This document shows, one piece after another, positions 32,238-43,795 of a DNA stretch of 64,000 nt. The stretch is from Papio anubis (taxonomy: Eukaryota > Chordata > Mammalia > Primates > Cercopithecidae). Every line of letters begins with the position of its first letter. Position 1 is the stretch's first letter. The stretch is taken from NCBI RefSeq assembly GCF_008728515.1, contig NC_044986.1:61989159-62053158 (forward strand), in the 5' to 3' direction. A program made the position numbers and the translations under genes. The notes beneath the pieces were generated by a model that was not told the origin of the DNA, ran no database searches, and saw only the letters and a list, made by a program, of their open reading frames with translations.

Positions 32238-32634
32238 CATGGAATACTACTCAACCACAAAAAATGAGCAAAATAATGGCATTCACAGTGACTTGGATGG
32301 AATTAGAGACCATTATTCTAAGTGAAGCAACTCAGAAATGGAAAACCAAACACCATATATTCTCACTCATAAGTAGGAGCTAAGCTATGAGGATGCAAAG
32401 GCATAAGAATGATATAATAGACTTTGGGGACTCAGGGGAAAGGGTGGGAGGGGGATGAAGGATAAAAGACTACAAATTGGGTACAGTGTATACTGCTCAG
32501 GTGATGGATGCACCAAAATCTCAGAAATCACCACTAGAGAATGTATTCATGTAACCAAACACCACTTATGTCCCAAAAACCTGTGAAAATAAAAAATTAA
32601 AATTAAAATTAAAAAAATAAAATTGTTCAAAAAC

Positions 32635-34493
32635 AAGCCATCAATTCCAGGGAATTAAATGAGAGGCCAATTTAGGTACAAAATGAATTGTTTATCAAAA
32701 AGCTAGATTGCTCAATTCAGATTTGGAATTTAAATACCAAAGGCAAAATTATGGAAAAAGCCAAAATTGAGCTGTGGACCAACAGAAAAGTGAAGTGATA
32801 TAGGAGGTTGGTGGGGAGCACGAGCCTAGAGAAGTTTCTGAGTCCAAAAGCATGTTGCTCATTCTGTTTTTTATATGGGTTAGTGGCTGTATTAGAGGGA
32901 TGGCCCGGGCTTTTAAAGGCATAACTGAAAAGGAAATTTCATACTAGTTATGGTTAATGCCAGAGTCCTAGAACTAGTGAAGCCTACTAAGAGAAGGTAT
33001 CTTTTTCTAAAGAAAGCAGTTTGGCCTTTAATGTTACAACACTCAAATTTGCATCTAAAACCTTCACTCTGGGAAGGTTAGAAAGTTAAAGATATTGGTC
33101 AAATGACTGGGCAATTCACCTCTTTTCATTAATCTGTGTTTTGATCCTTATGATGTAAACAATATTAGTGGATGGATTCTAGGATTCTTCCGAGGGAGGG
33201 AAATCTTTCTGTTTACAGAAATTCTTTGATGAGAGATTAACATGAAAAATGATGACCTGAATGCCTGGATGGCTGCCTCAAAAGCAACAGAGAAAATGGT
33301 TGACAAGAAAATAAGGAGATGCACTTAAGTTTGACTTGTTTTTGTTTTCTCCTGGGAAGATGAATAGTGTGGAGGGATTAAAAAGATGATAGAAAAAAAC
33401 GAACGAGAGAGGGATTATGAAAGAACCCAAGACTGGCTGCTGTAGGATGAGAACAATCATTGTACATGTGGATAAGAATTATTATAGAGCGTAGATATTT
33501 CTAATAAAGAGTTTTAATCTCTCTGTTTTGTGCAATATATGTAATAAATCTCATACAACCCTTATGTGATTGATTTATTTCCAGAGGTCAATGCAGGTGA
33601 AGAAACTGAACATTTTATAACTGGTTAGACATGATATGGAACGGGGGAAATCCACACTGAAAAAGCTGCTCAGAGGGAGAGAAGTAAGTGAGGGCTGTCA
33701 GGCTATCCTTGGATGTGACATTCAGCTCGGATATAGATGGGTCATTAAAGTTAACTTCATTGTAACAATAACTGATAAAAGCTGCTGCATCTTCACTCAT
33801 AGGTAGATTACCTTTTTAAAGAACAGTACCTGATACTACTAGATCAGTTTAAATATAGTTCTGTTATTGGTAAGAGACCAAAGAATTGCTACATTTTGAT
33901 TGGTTGGATGCACTGGAGGTTTAATGCGTCCATGACAAGTGACACATGGTTACATGACTATAGGCTACAATAACCTATCTTAGGGTGAAGTATGGCTGTG
34001 TCAGTTTTATATTTTATAAGGTGCAATTACATTTTCATGATTTGTTTTATTTATTTTAAAGAAATGTTTAATAATATCAATTCAATGGATTCTATAATTA
34101 GTTTCCTACAAGAAAAATGCCCCCAAGAAAAAGGGCTCAAAATATGTTTATTTATATCAGGTAGATTACACAGGTTATGTTATAAAAATGGAGCAGAAAC
34201 GAGTTCATTGCAAAATGCTCATCATTGTCTTATTATGCCAAGAACATATTGATTATAGTCCAGTGTTAGGCTGATGGCCTATCAAAGTTTCTAGTATAAT
34301 TCAAACCCTAGTCTGTGACTTATCTTCCATAAAGCCAAATTCCTTTTTCTTTGCTAGATTTTATAAACATAATTTAGCCATGATATTCTTTGTCTTTCTA
34401 AATGGACACTATCCAAAGTCCCAAAAGCACTCAAATATCTTAAACTGAAATAATGAATGTACACATTATTATTGTTCACTATTATTGTTTTTG
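32635..34493. other. Unassigned sequence
   Basis: About 1.85 kb of apparently single-copy DNA with no recognised gene or repeat. Short frames (33,278-33,460 and 33,992-34,252) carry no known domain. Confidence 0.5.
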
Positions 34494-34504
34494 TTACTAT
34501 TTCT

Positions 34505-34796
34505 TTTTTTTTCTTTTTTGAGATGGAATCTTGCTCTGTCACCCAGGCTGGACAGCAATGGCGCAATCTTGGCTCACTGCAACCTCCGCCTCCCAGGTTC
34601 AAGCAATTCCTCTGCCTCAGCCTTCCGAGTAGCTGGAACTACAGATGCGCTCCCATGCCTAGCTAATTTTTGTATTTTTGTAGAGACAGTGTTTCACCAT
34701 GGTGGTCAGGCTGATCCTGAACTCCCGACCTTGTGATCCGCCCCTCTCAGCCTCCCAAAGTGCTGGGATTACGGGTGTGAACCACTGTACCCAGCC
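34505..34796 (-). mobile_element. AluS/Sc, antisense
   Basis: T-rich tail, then gagatggaatcttgctctgtc to accactgtacccagcc, with cgaccttgtgatccg (Sc-like). The TSD ttactatttct lies at 34,494-34,504 and 34,802-34,812. Confidence 0.95.
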
Positions 34797-34989
34797 TACT
34801 ATTACTATTTCTACGTAGCCTCCTATATGATGTTAAGTTGTGTCCAAATAGTTTAATTATCAAGCCTAAGAACAGAGACAAACTTTTGTTTCCAAATATT
34901 TATTGATCAAGAATAAACTACTTTAAACCAATAAACAGCTGCCTGCAAAATAACTTATCTGAACAAACAGTTGGCTCATTGGGGCAAAC

Positions 34990-35091
34990 AACTTACTTTC
35001 CACAGTAAGTTTGTGAAGTAAGTAAGAAAGTAAGCTTGTGAAGTAAGTAAGTTTGTGAAAGTAAGTAAGAAAGTCTTACTTACAAAGACTT
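34990..35091. repeat. Imperfect (AAGT)-rich minisatellite ending in a palindrome
   Basis: Units of agtaagtttgtga / agtaagtaagaa recur from 35,003 to 35,073. The tract ends in an exact inverted repeat, gtaagtaaga-aag-tcttacttac, with arms 35,061-35,070 and 35,074-35,083. Confidence 0.92.
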
Positions 35092-35246
35092 TTTTTCAGG
35101 TCTTACTTTGCTGTGCCCACCAATCAAACTATTATATTATAAATGTTACCCAGTTACAATCAATTTCTCTGTTTTAAAGACTCGCCTTAAATCTCTTAAA
35201 TTCAGATACAAAACTCCATATATATCATCTCGTTAACCTTCTAAGA

Positions 35247-35573
35247 AAGCGGTTCCCAACCGTTTTGGCGCCAGGGACCGGTTTCACGGAAGACAATTTT
35301 TCCACAGATTGGGGGTTGGAGGAGATGGTTTGGGGATGAAACTGTCCCACTTCAGATCATCAAACATTAAATTATCATAAGGAGCGCACAACCTAGATCC
35401 CTTGCGTGCAGTTCACAATAGCCTTCTCCCTCCTATGAGAATCTAATGCTGCTGCTGGTCTGACAGGAGGCGGAGCTCAGGTGGTAATACTAACTCGCCT
35501 GCTGCTCACCTCCTGCCATGCAGCCCAATTCCAAACAGGTACTGGTCTGTGGCCCAGGGGTTGGGGACCCCTA
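35247..35573 (-). mobile_element. MER1-type non-autonomous hAT (Charlie) DNA transposon
   Basis: About 327 bp bounded by inverted ends (cggttcccaacc on the left, ggttggggaccc on the right). Inside are ccagggaccggtttcacgg, gacaatttttccac, ggagcgcacaacctagatcc, tatgagaatctaatgc and ctgacaggaggcggagctcagg, the MER1A/B body read in reverse. The 8-bp TSD ttctaaga / ttcttaga lies at 35,239-35,246 and 35,574-35,581 (7 of 8), as expected for hAT elements. Confidence 0.92.
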
Positions 35574-35709
35574 TTCTTAGACATTAAGACTCTGTTAAGG
35601 GAGTTTTCTTACTTAGACCTAGCTTTGATTCATCAACAGTTTTTCTGGTGGTCTTTTTGTTTTTTGGGGGAGTTGAGTCATCAAATTTTAACAAGTTAAT
35701 TACTTCTCT

Positions 35710-35848
35710 GTATGTCAGTTACAGTATTTGTAAACAGGAGTCATGGTATGATTTGTTTGATGAAATAATTTAAGTAACATGACTTATGACAGTTCCCAGA
35801 ACACAGTGAATGCTTAGTAAATGTGGATTATTATTAACAGAAAGCATT
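35710..35848 (+). repeat. MIR SINE, 3' part
   Basis: gtcagttacagtatttgtaaacagg, then cagttcccagaacacagtgaatgcttagtaaatgtggattattatta, matches the MIR 3' half (cagtttcctcatctgtaaaatgg ... cacagtgcctggcacatagtaagtgctcaataaatgttagctattatta). Confidence 0.75.
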
Positions 35849-35881
35849 AAGAACTTTCTTGTTGTTCTTAGAAATTAACAC

Positions 35882-36140
35882 ACAGTAATCCCAGCACTTT
35901 GGGAGGCTGAGTCGGGTGGATCACTTGAGGTCAGGAGTTCAAGACCACCTGGTCAACATGGTGAAACCCCGTATGTACTAAAAATACAAAAATTAGCCAG
36001 GCATGGTGGTGCGTGCCTGTAATCCCAGCTACTTGGGAGGCTGAGGTAAGAGAATCGCTGGAACCCAGGAGGCAGAGGTGGCAGTGAGTCAAGATCATGC
36101 CACTCCAGCCTGGGCTACAGAGCAAGACTCCATCAAAAAA
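35882..36140 (+). mobile_element. AluS, 5'-truncated
   Basis: Starts at cagtaatcccagcactttggg, so the first 20 or so Alu bases are missing. The right monomer lacks a few bases (gccactccagcc). It continues into a long purine-rich tail. Confidence 0.95.
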
Positions 36141-36209
36141 GAAAGAAAAGAAAAAAAAAAAAAAGAAAAGGAAAGAAAGAAAAGAAAAGAAAAGAAAGAA
36201 GAAGGAAAT
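36134..36209. repeat. (GAAA)n polypurine tract (Alu tail)
   Basis: About 75 bp of only A and G, ending gaagaaggaaataa. It is an expanded Alu tail. Confidence 0.97.
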
Positions 36210-37317
36210 AAGTTTGCATTTTTATGATGATAACATTGTTTCCTCCATGGAAAATCACATTAGCTATAAATGATATTAAATTATTTCTTAACTTCTTTTA
36301 CTTTAATCTATTTATTTAAACCAGGTGTGGAAACTTGCCAGGTACAGTTTCCTCAAGTAGGTGATGGAATTAAAAAGGAATAAAAAATAATATTCCTTTT
36401 TAATACCATTCCTTGAGGGAGATCCCCCAGGAAAGAAATGTAGATATTTCTTGGACAGTAATATACCTAAGGAAATCTAAAATTATGAAATTTGTTGGAT
36501 ATCAACAACATCCAGAACATTAAAGAATAGAGTGACAAGAAACAAGTGATAAGTCAGGGGATATATGTTACTCTTTCCATGGTAAAATCCACCTATAAAA
36601 TTAACTCAGCATGCCCTTTCTATTGAACTATTAAAATATCACTGTGTTTTTATTATTACATTAAAACTATTTTTATTCACAAGTTTACAGGACAAACTTA
36701 ACACAACCATAAAGCTGACAGAAACAGGAGAGATCCAGTCTGAATTTGGATATCTTAAACCCAGAGGCCACTTCTTTGCTTGAGTATGTGTTGTCACACT
36801 TGTCCAAGTTAAAACTTTCTTCCAGATTGTGAGGAATGCATAGCAGACAACTTGTTAAACAAAAGTCATTTTACCTGTTAACTTCAAATGCAAAATAGAA
36901 AAATGCTTCATAAAATTCTCATGCTGACCAACAGAGCAAACATCATTATTCCATAGTTGCACTACTAAATTTACTACTGAAAGCACCATAAAAATTACTG
37001 TAGAAGCCCTTGGTTTTCTTTTATTTAAATTTTTTATTGCAAGTCGTGTGGGAAACTGCAGAGTTCTATAAAACAAGTTGCCTCAATTTCAATTTAAACT
37101 AAATTTCTATCTTTAAAGTGATAGGAAACGTTTTAATTTGCTGGAGCTCTGGCTTCTACCATTTTATGAATCCTATTTATTTAATTGCCCAAGGATCAAG
37201 TGGTGTTTTCACTGATACAGCACAGTAACAGCCACAGGGACTGACTTTTCTATTCTTTATTTGTAAACAAACAGACAAATACAATCTTTTTGGAGGAGGG
37301 CAGTTTAAACTTATTTA
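36210..37317. other. Unassigned sequence with one exact hairpin
   Basis: No gene or repeat recognised. It contains the inverted repeat attaaaaaggaata / tattcctttttaat, arms 36,369-36,382 and 36,391-36,404, with an 8-bp loop. Confidence 0.5.
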
Positions 37318-37318
37318 C

Positions 37319-37602
37319 AGCTTGGCATGGTGGTTCATGCCTGTGATCCCAGCACTTTGGGACGCCAAGGCGGGAGGATCACCTGAGGTCAGGAGTTCAA
37401 GACCAGCCTGGCCAATATGGCGAAACCCCATCTCTACTAAAAATACAAAAATTAGCCAGGCATGGTGGTGTGCTCCTGTAATCCCAGCTACTTGGGAGGC
37501 TGAGTTAGGAGAATTGCTTGAACCTGGGAGGTGGAGGTTGCGGTGAGCCAAGATCACAGCAGTGCACTCCAGCCTAGGCAACAGAGCAAGACTGTCAAAA
37601 AA
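37319..37602 (+). mobile_element. AluSx-like, full length with almost no tail
   Basis: Starts gcttggcatggtggttcatgcc, has gcctggccaatatggcgaaacc, and ends gactgtcaaaaaaag. The tail is only seven A. Confidence 0.94.
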
Positions 37603-38384
37603 AGCCTTATTTTCTACATTTAAAAATTTCCATCAACTGTACAATCAACTTCCTTGTACAGAGCCACCTGTTTGGGGGAAAATAACCAAGACCCTTGTCA
37701 TTTCATAAGAATTTTATAAGGGTAAATATAAAGTGCATATAAGTCACATTGAAATTTTCGTTTTTGCATAAACAGATAATTTCACTCAGTATTTATCAAA
37801 CCCTGATATGTGTGTTGTGATCATCTCAATAAAGTATATGATGTCACTATAATCATTATTAAATAAATAATTGATAGAATATATCACCATAAGTAAATAG
37901 ATCATACATAGCAACATTAACAAATGGTTACTTCATTATCTGTTTTCAACTCTCATGTGCGTCAAGGAAGAGAATCTTGGAACTAAATTTTGTAGAATCT
38001 CCTTCCATGCCTTCTACCTGCCTTCAACTGAGAAGTACTCAGGTAAGACTTGGAAAGCAGAATAGATGAAGTCATTGTTTTCTGTTGACAATTCAGATGA
38101 ACTCACTCACAAGCAATATTGAACTCTTTCAAGAGTTCACCTCCTTCGAGCATGCAAACAATTAAATCTGCAGTGGTGGTGGTCTCCATGTGAAGTTCTC
38201 CTAGAGAGTGTATCCTAGTCTCTAGACAGTTGAAACAGGTTTAATTCTGTCTGGGAGTTGAGACTGCCACCAACGTCTTCCTCTAAAATGCTAAGACTCA
38301 TGATAACTTCCAAATGAATTCCAATGAATCACAACTTCTAGAAGCTTTTCATTCCTTTATTTCATCAGCACTTCCAAAGCTATG
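37603..38384. other. Unassigned sequence
   Basis: No recognisable gene or repeat. Confidence 0.5.
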
Positions 38385-38565
38385 CATAAATCGAATATTG
38401 TGATTTTTCTGCTGAAAACCCTCCAATAGCTCTCTAGTGTCCTTATGATATAGAGCTAAATCCTTTTGTGATTTGCGATATCCTGTACGATCAGCCTTAA
38501 CCTCTTCCCAACATGTTCTACTCTTTGTAGTCACTGGCCCTTTCATTGTTTTTCTAAAACTCTAA
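38385..38565 (+). repeat. L2 fragment
   Basis: ttttctgctgaaaaccctccaatagctctctagtgtcc, atgatatagagctaaatcc, gatttgcgatatcctgtacgatcagcc, aacctcttccc and gtagtcactggccc match the L2 block (ctgctcaaaaccctccaatggctccc ... ggataaagtccaaactcc ... ctggcccc). Confidence 0.85.
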
Positions 38566-39124
38566 CACTTCATGTTTAGGTTTGTAATTTCTTCTCAGAG
38601 ATATCTTATGTTAGCATTGGGAGTGGAGAAGTAGGTGCTATTTCTCTAATAACAAATAATGACTAACTCTGCCAGAAGCATAAATTCATAAATTTCCCTG
38701 TGCCCACACAAAACATCTAAAGGCCTGACTAAAATTAGTCAAAGAGGTTACAACAGTGCATAAAAACTATTACTTTCATTTTCCGAAAACGTGTTTTAAT
38801 TGTAAACAGTTTACAACACTTCAACTGGGTTTATCACACCTTCACAAATTCAAGACCCCGATGATAAATGATTTCTAGAATGAAATTAACACTGACACAG
38901 AAGGAATTTTAAGTAGAGGGTAGAAAAAGTAAATATGAGAAAATAAATGTAAGAATATACAAGTAATTTCAGTGACTATGTTAACAAATCTCTGTCTCTC
39001 TGGTATCAAACCCCCATTGTCCTTTATTTTGATTTCTTGATATGGGATCTAGATGCAATGAAAAGTACAAAGAGATATCTATTTATTATATTTTTGTATT
39101 TTCATTAATAACATTAATCGTAAA
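38566..39124. other. Unassigned sequence
   Basis: No recognisable gene or repeat. Confidence 0.5.
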
Positions 39125-40570
39125 TAATTTCAGAGTTTAAAAATATTGCAAAAATTCTACACAAATCTCCATTTTCCCCTCATTTGGCTTCCTCAAAGGT
39201 TGAGATCTTATATAACTCCAGAGCAATTATCTAAAAAAGGACAATAAAGTTGATTTAATTCAGATAACTAAACTGCAGATCTTACTCAAATTTCCCCAAC
39301 TGTTTTGTTAAGTTTTTTATTGTTGGTCCAGGGTCTGGTCAGGATCCTACATTGTATTTTGTTATCATGTCTCTTTAGTCTCCTTTGATCTTCGGCTGTT
39401 CTTTAATCTTTTTTCATCTTTCAGGACACAGCAAAAAGACCACAAAAGTGACATGTGTGTTGTGATCATCTCAATAAATCATATCAAGAGGTACATGATA
39501 ACAATTTGTATCATTATTGCTGATGTTAACTTCAACCATTTTACTAAGGTAATGTGTACCAGGTTTTCTTCATGGTAATGTCACCATTTTTCTTTCTTTT
39601 TTCTTTTCTTTTTTTTTGAGATGGAATCATGCTCTGTCGCCTGGGCTGGAGTACAGAGGTGTGATCTCTGCTCACTGCAGCCTTCGCCTCCTGGGTTCAA
39701 GCAATTCTCCTGCCTCAGCCTCCCAAGTAGCTGGGACTATGGGTGTATGCCACCACACCTGGAAAATTTTTTTGTATTTTTGGTAGAGATAGGGACATCG
39801 TATTAGCCATTTCAGTTATTTATATGATAATAGTGTCATGAGTATTTATTTTATTCTGTGTATATTGGAATAAAATAATGGATATGTGGCTATTTATGTT
39901 ATATCATATTTGGCCATCAAGAGCCCCTTCAAGTTGTGTCTCTTGACATACTGCCTTCACTTTTTGGAGCTTTTCTTACTTTATGCTGCCACAAGTTACT
40001 GTAGGATCAACTTGTATTTTCCATGTCCCAGAAGTTTCTTTTATTAGACAAAAATATTTAGAAAATAAGATCTTTGCATAAGATATTCTTACTTCTACTA
40101 CTGGTGTAGGTTTTTTCTTGGCTCTCAGAACAGATATATGCACATACACATATATCTAACTCTATTTATATATTTATCTACCTATGTTTACAATATTTAA
40201 GTCAGAGTTCATACTGACAACTCTAATTCCAAATTAACTCCATGGAATCTTTCTAGCCTTTTCTTTCCTTATTTATAACTCCTTCATTGGAAGAAGAAAG
40301 TGGACTCTCATCTGCAAGGTATTTCCTTATTTACTTGGTCCTAGAATACATTATATTTTATATAAAATATTTTCAAAATTGTTAATCCATATAATCTTGT
40401 GAAAAACAAATTTACTAAAAAATACAGTATTTTTATATAGTTCTTTTTGTCTTCTCCTTTTAGTATATAGTAAAAATGCCATTTTCAAGGTTACTTCAAC
40501 GAGTTCTACACCCTTCAGTGGGGTTGTGTCATTTATTTGTAATACCATTACATCCATTTGTAAATGAAAT
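39125..40570 (-). mobile_element. L1M 3'UTR (L1MC/ME type), antisense, split by an Alu
   Basis: catgtctctttagtctcctttgatc, caggacacagcaaaaagacc, atcaagaggtacatgataac, ttactaaggtaatgtgtaccagg, and after the Alu cttactttatgctgcc and cttgtattttcc, are antisense L1M 3'UTR blocks. The same sequence family occurs at 50,225-52,170 in the same direction. For example, cccttcagtggggttgtgtcatttatttgtaatac here corresponds to cccttcagtgaggtgatgctgtgcatttgtaatac there. The left end is uncertain. Confidence 0.78.
39608..39793 (-). mobile_element. Alu, antisense, truncated
   Basis: From gagatggaatcatgctctgtcg to ttggtagagataggg. The rest of the left monomer is missing, so this is a 5'-truncated copy of about 180 bp inside the L1M. 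Confidence 0.94.
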
Positions 40571-41200
40571 CCAGAAGAAGAAGAAACAGGACAGAAAAAC
40601 ACATTTTAAAAGACATTGGTTGAAATTTTTCAAAATTAATGACACATACCAAACCAGACGAAAGACACTCAGAGATCAACAAAGCAGTATAAACACTAAA
40701 CAAAAACAAAAGTGAAATAACCCCTGAACTCAATATAAAGTACAATGAACATTACTATTATCTTTGTCAATCAGGGGCTCTGGTGGAGTCTTGAAACTAG
40801 AAAGAGGAATTGTTAAATAAAGAAATTTTATTCTCATTTTTAGCCATTTTATATCAACAAGTTAAATGGGATATTAAGCTTTCTATACAACGAAGGCAGA
40901 GGAAATTTCATACAAGCATATTCCGTCTCTTCTCAGAAATCTTTTGCATCTACTTGCAAAATGTAGACATACACAATGTGTGCGTCTCCCCTCCGCCAGC
41001 TTCCCATCTTCTGAGATTCCCTTTTGCCTTTACTTCTCATCCTACACACTTAAAACCACGTACTGAACATTTTGTCTTTATGTCGTAAATATTTGGCATC
41101 TCTGCTTATAAGCTTTGTCTCATTTGTGACTTCCCCAGTTACTCCTATAGATAACATCACTATTGTAAAATATAAGGTTTGATTTGATTTGTTTTTCAGA
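40571..41200. other. Unassigned sequence
   Basis: Possibly the continuation of the antisense L1M on the left side. No clear feature. Confidence 0.4.
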
Positions 41201-41540
41201 CTGACCTTACCCAGATTCATGACTAAGTGACTGAACAGGTCCTGTGGCCCCACCCACAGCTGACTCAGCACACAAGCACTGTTTTTCACACTCCTGTGAT
41301 TTTACCTCCAATCAATCAGCAAACACTCATTCCCTGGCCCTTGCCCTGCCCACCAAATTGTCCATATGACCCCTAACCTTTGAGCCTTTGAGGAGATTGA
41401 TTTGAGTGATCACTGCCATTCTCCTGCGTGGCCAGCCTCAGGTTAATCAAACTCTTTTTCTACTGCAATGGCATGGTCTCTGTGAACCAATTTTGTCTGC
41501 GCCGTGAGCAGGAAAAACCTGTCAGGGGATAATTACAGTA
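41200..41540 (+). mobile_element. Probable ERV1-type LTR, 3' part
   Basis: ccaatcaatcagcaaacactcattccctggccc, ccaccaaattgtcc, gcctttgaggagattgatttgag, then taatcaaactctttttctactgc (degenerate polyadenylation site) and ttttgtctgcgccgtgagcagg form the layout of a gammaretrovirus-like LTR from U3 through R to U5. It would end near aattaca (41,537). No flanking internal sequence was seen. I cannot name the subfamily, and the start is uncertain. Confidence 0.6.
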
Positions 41541-43620
41541 CTTTTCATGGAATCTGAAGCCCTCCTGCCTCCCTCTAGCTTTCAAGTACAACTCTTGCCT
41601 TCCATACTGTTCTTCAGATTTTGTTTTGCAGAGTCTTCTTGTGAGACATGTAGAAACAATGAATTTTGAATCTGCCACACTATTACACCATTCAAGCAAA
41701 TTCTGATCACCTTCTCTTGCATGAGTACTTGATTTTGTCTTTTTTCTCCATCTCCTTGTGCTTTATTTTTAATTTATTTAAGTTCCCGAGGCCATACCTT
41801 TATAGAAACTGTATCACTTTAAAGTATATTTAATACTTATAAAAGTATTACACCCTGATCTTCCAGGTCTTCTTCATTTGAATTTGTTCAAATGTTGAAC
41901 CATCTTGTAACAGAATTCATCATTATAAGCTCTTTCTCAATTGCTTTTATAATTAATTCCTGATTTACAGCTTTGAGAGAATTCTTGTGTATAGATCTTG
42001 GGGTCTGAGGTCCTCTGGAGGCATTAATTGATTTGGTACCTGAGTTCCTCTCTTTTATATTTTGTTAGATTTTTTTTTACCTCTAGTGGCTAATTGACCA
42101 ATAATAGCTCAATTATCTCCTCTTCTTAGTTCTACTTCTTAGTTTCACTTATATATATAAAGTAGATCTCCTTTTTTTATTCTATGGACAGATAGATGGC
42201 AGAAAGATAGATAAATAGCCAGTCTGATCTTTAAGATCTGATCTTTCTCAAGAAGTCACTTCCTTCCATCTGGCAACATGTGTCCCCTTTTACTTTTCTT
42301 TCATTTTTCCATTTTCAAATTTAGACTGAAGATAATTTTGAACTGCAACTGTTACCACTCACTCTCCTCTAAACACACTTGATATCTAGAAGTTCTGGGT
42401 TTAAATCTTTTTAATTTTCTCCCTAGATTTTGTTATTATAGAATTATATTAAAAAAAAATTTCTACCTCAATCCAAGAAAATACATATTTCCATATAATA
42501 AGGATTCCCACTCAGTTTTGTCTGCTTGTCAGTGAGATTTCCTATTCAGTACAGTTAACCTACAGTCCAGGTCTATAGACTATAATCAGAGTTTATGAAA
42601 TAAACAATAAAATTTAGACTACATGTGATTGGGAATGATTGCCTGCATCCTGGTAAGGACATAATAGAAGGGAAGAGTACAAAACAAAACTAAAAAAGAT
42701 CACTTCCCATCAACTACGCTGAAAAAGACTAGTTGCTAATTATGTTTTAAAAAGCATAGTGAAGTTGCCTTGAGGTAAGCCTTACCTAGAAATTAACAAC
42801 AACAACAAAATATTATGACAATATAGCATCTAGAATATCCAGTCCTATAATAACATTTGTGGTCACAGTATGAAAAGCTACCAAATGTGCCATCTGTGTC
42901 TCGCTTGACCAGTTTCAGCAGATGTACCCAAAGCTTGATTTCCTATACAGTACTTCAATCAAATCCATCCAGTGTCTGTTCTTATTTATAAGGATTTCTT
43001 GCCAATTCCTTAACATTTTGTTGTGGTGAGAGGAGGTATAAGATCATTTGAATAATTATTTCTGCCTTGCTTGGGTTTATAACCAGTGAAGAGCAGACCC
43101 AAGCAACTGGGCCTGGCTGGATATGAATTGAAGATTCATTTGTTAGTATTACTAACTGGCCAGGCAGGTTCCTAATAGTTCACTACTCTGAAAGAATAAG
43201 GCCTTCAAATAAAGTTATTGGAGAATGCAGCTTAGCTCAATGATCAAAGTGGGGGCCACATTTAGAACTCATTACATTTAGAACTGCATGACCATTGGTG
43301 GAAAGAACTGAGTCTGCAGAGATATTATAGCTAATGACATAAAAGATTATAGACCTATTTCAAGTTCATGACTGCTGACAGGAGAGGGAACACAAAGGAG
43401 AAAAAGATGGACACACACTGTCTTCTTAATGTAGTGATGCCCCCAACTCCTACTATAAATACAAGATGTTCAATAATAAGAGTAAATATATTTCCCAGAG
43501 GAGAAGACTGAATTAATTAGATGCAAAGAGAGACTAAAAGTGTTTAATTCCTATAACCTATTCTTGTGTAGAAGAAATAAAAATCACATTTCTTTTTTCT
43601 ATTAATTAATGCATTAATTG
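41541..43620. other. Unassigned sequence
   Basis: About 2.1 kb. No recognisable gene or repeat apart from short simple patches ((GATA)-like at 42,190-42,217 and (CAA)n at 42,800). Confidence 0.5.
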
Positions 43621-43637
43621 TATTGATTGATTGATTG

Positions 43638-43795
43638 ATTTTAGAGACCTGGTCTCCCTCTGTTGCTTAGGTTGGAGCACAGTGGTGCTTAATCAAAACC
43701 CAATGGGCTTAAGTGATCCTTCCACCTCAACCTCTCAAGTAGCTGAGGCTACAGATGTACACGACTATGCTTGGCTATTTTTTTTTTTCTATAGA
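43638..43795 (-). mobile_element. AluJ-type monomer (or FLAM), antisense
   Basis: gagacctggtctccctctgttgcttagg, aagtgatccttccacctcaacctctcaagtagctgaggctac and tgcttggctattttt are antisense AluJ/FLAM text about 150 bp long. It is preceded by (ATTG)n at 43,620-43,640. Confidence 0.88.

Larger units (their letters stand above)
30067..32385 (+). pseudogene. L1 ORF2 remnant (reverse transcriptase to C-terminus)
   Basis: Begins inside ORF2 at ccaggaagaaatagaaactctg. The only clear reverse transcriptase frame, 30,435-30,674, has FIPGMQGWFNVLKSIN and IILIDAEKTFNKIQ, so the F-D-K motif has changed (AFDKIQ to TFNKIQ). The catalytic FADD motif is also damaged: near 30,840-30,858 the plus strand encodes CANDMIV. 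Later open pieces are at 31,180-31,404 and 31,691-31,903. A (TG/TA/CA)n tract at 32,184-32,237 replaces a few hundred bp that would encode most of the cysteine-rich domain. The C-terminal end resumes at ccatggaatactactc. Confidence 0.9.
30067..32618 (+). mobile_element. 5'-truncated L1 (L1PB-type), inactive
   Basis: About 2.55 kb: the ORF2 remnant from within the reverse transcriptase to the C-terminus, a 3'UTR with a G-rich tract (32,426-32,455), and an (AAAATT)n-type tail. The TSD aaaattgttcaaaaac is exact over 16 bp at 30,051-30,066 and 32,619-32,634. The 3'UTR text gatgcaccaaaatctcagaaatcacc and gtaaccaaacaccacttatg suggests L1PB, although the subfamily is uncertain. Confidence 0.95.
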
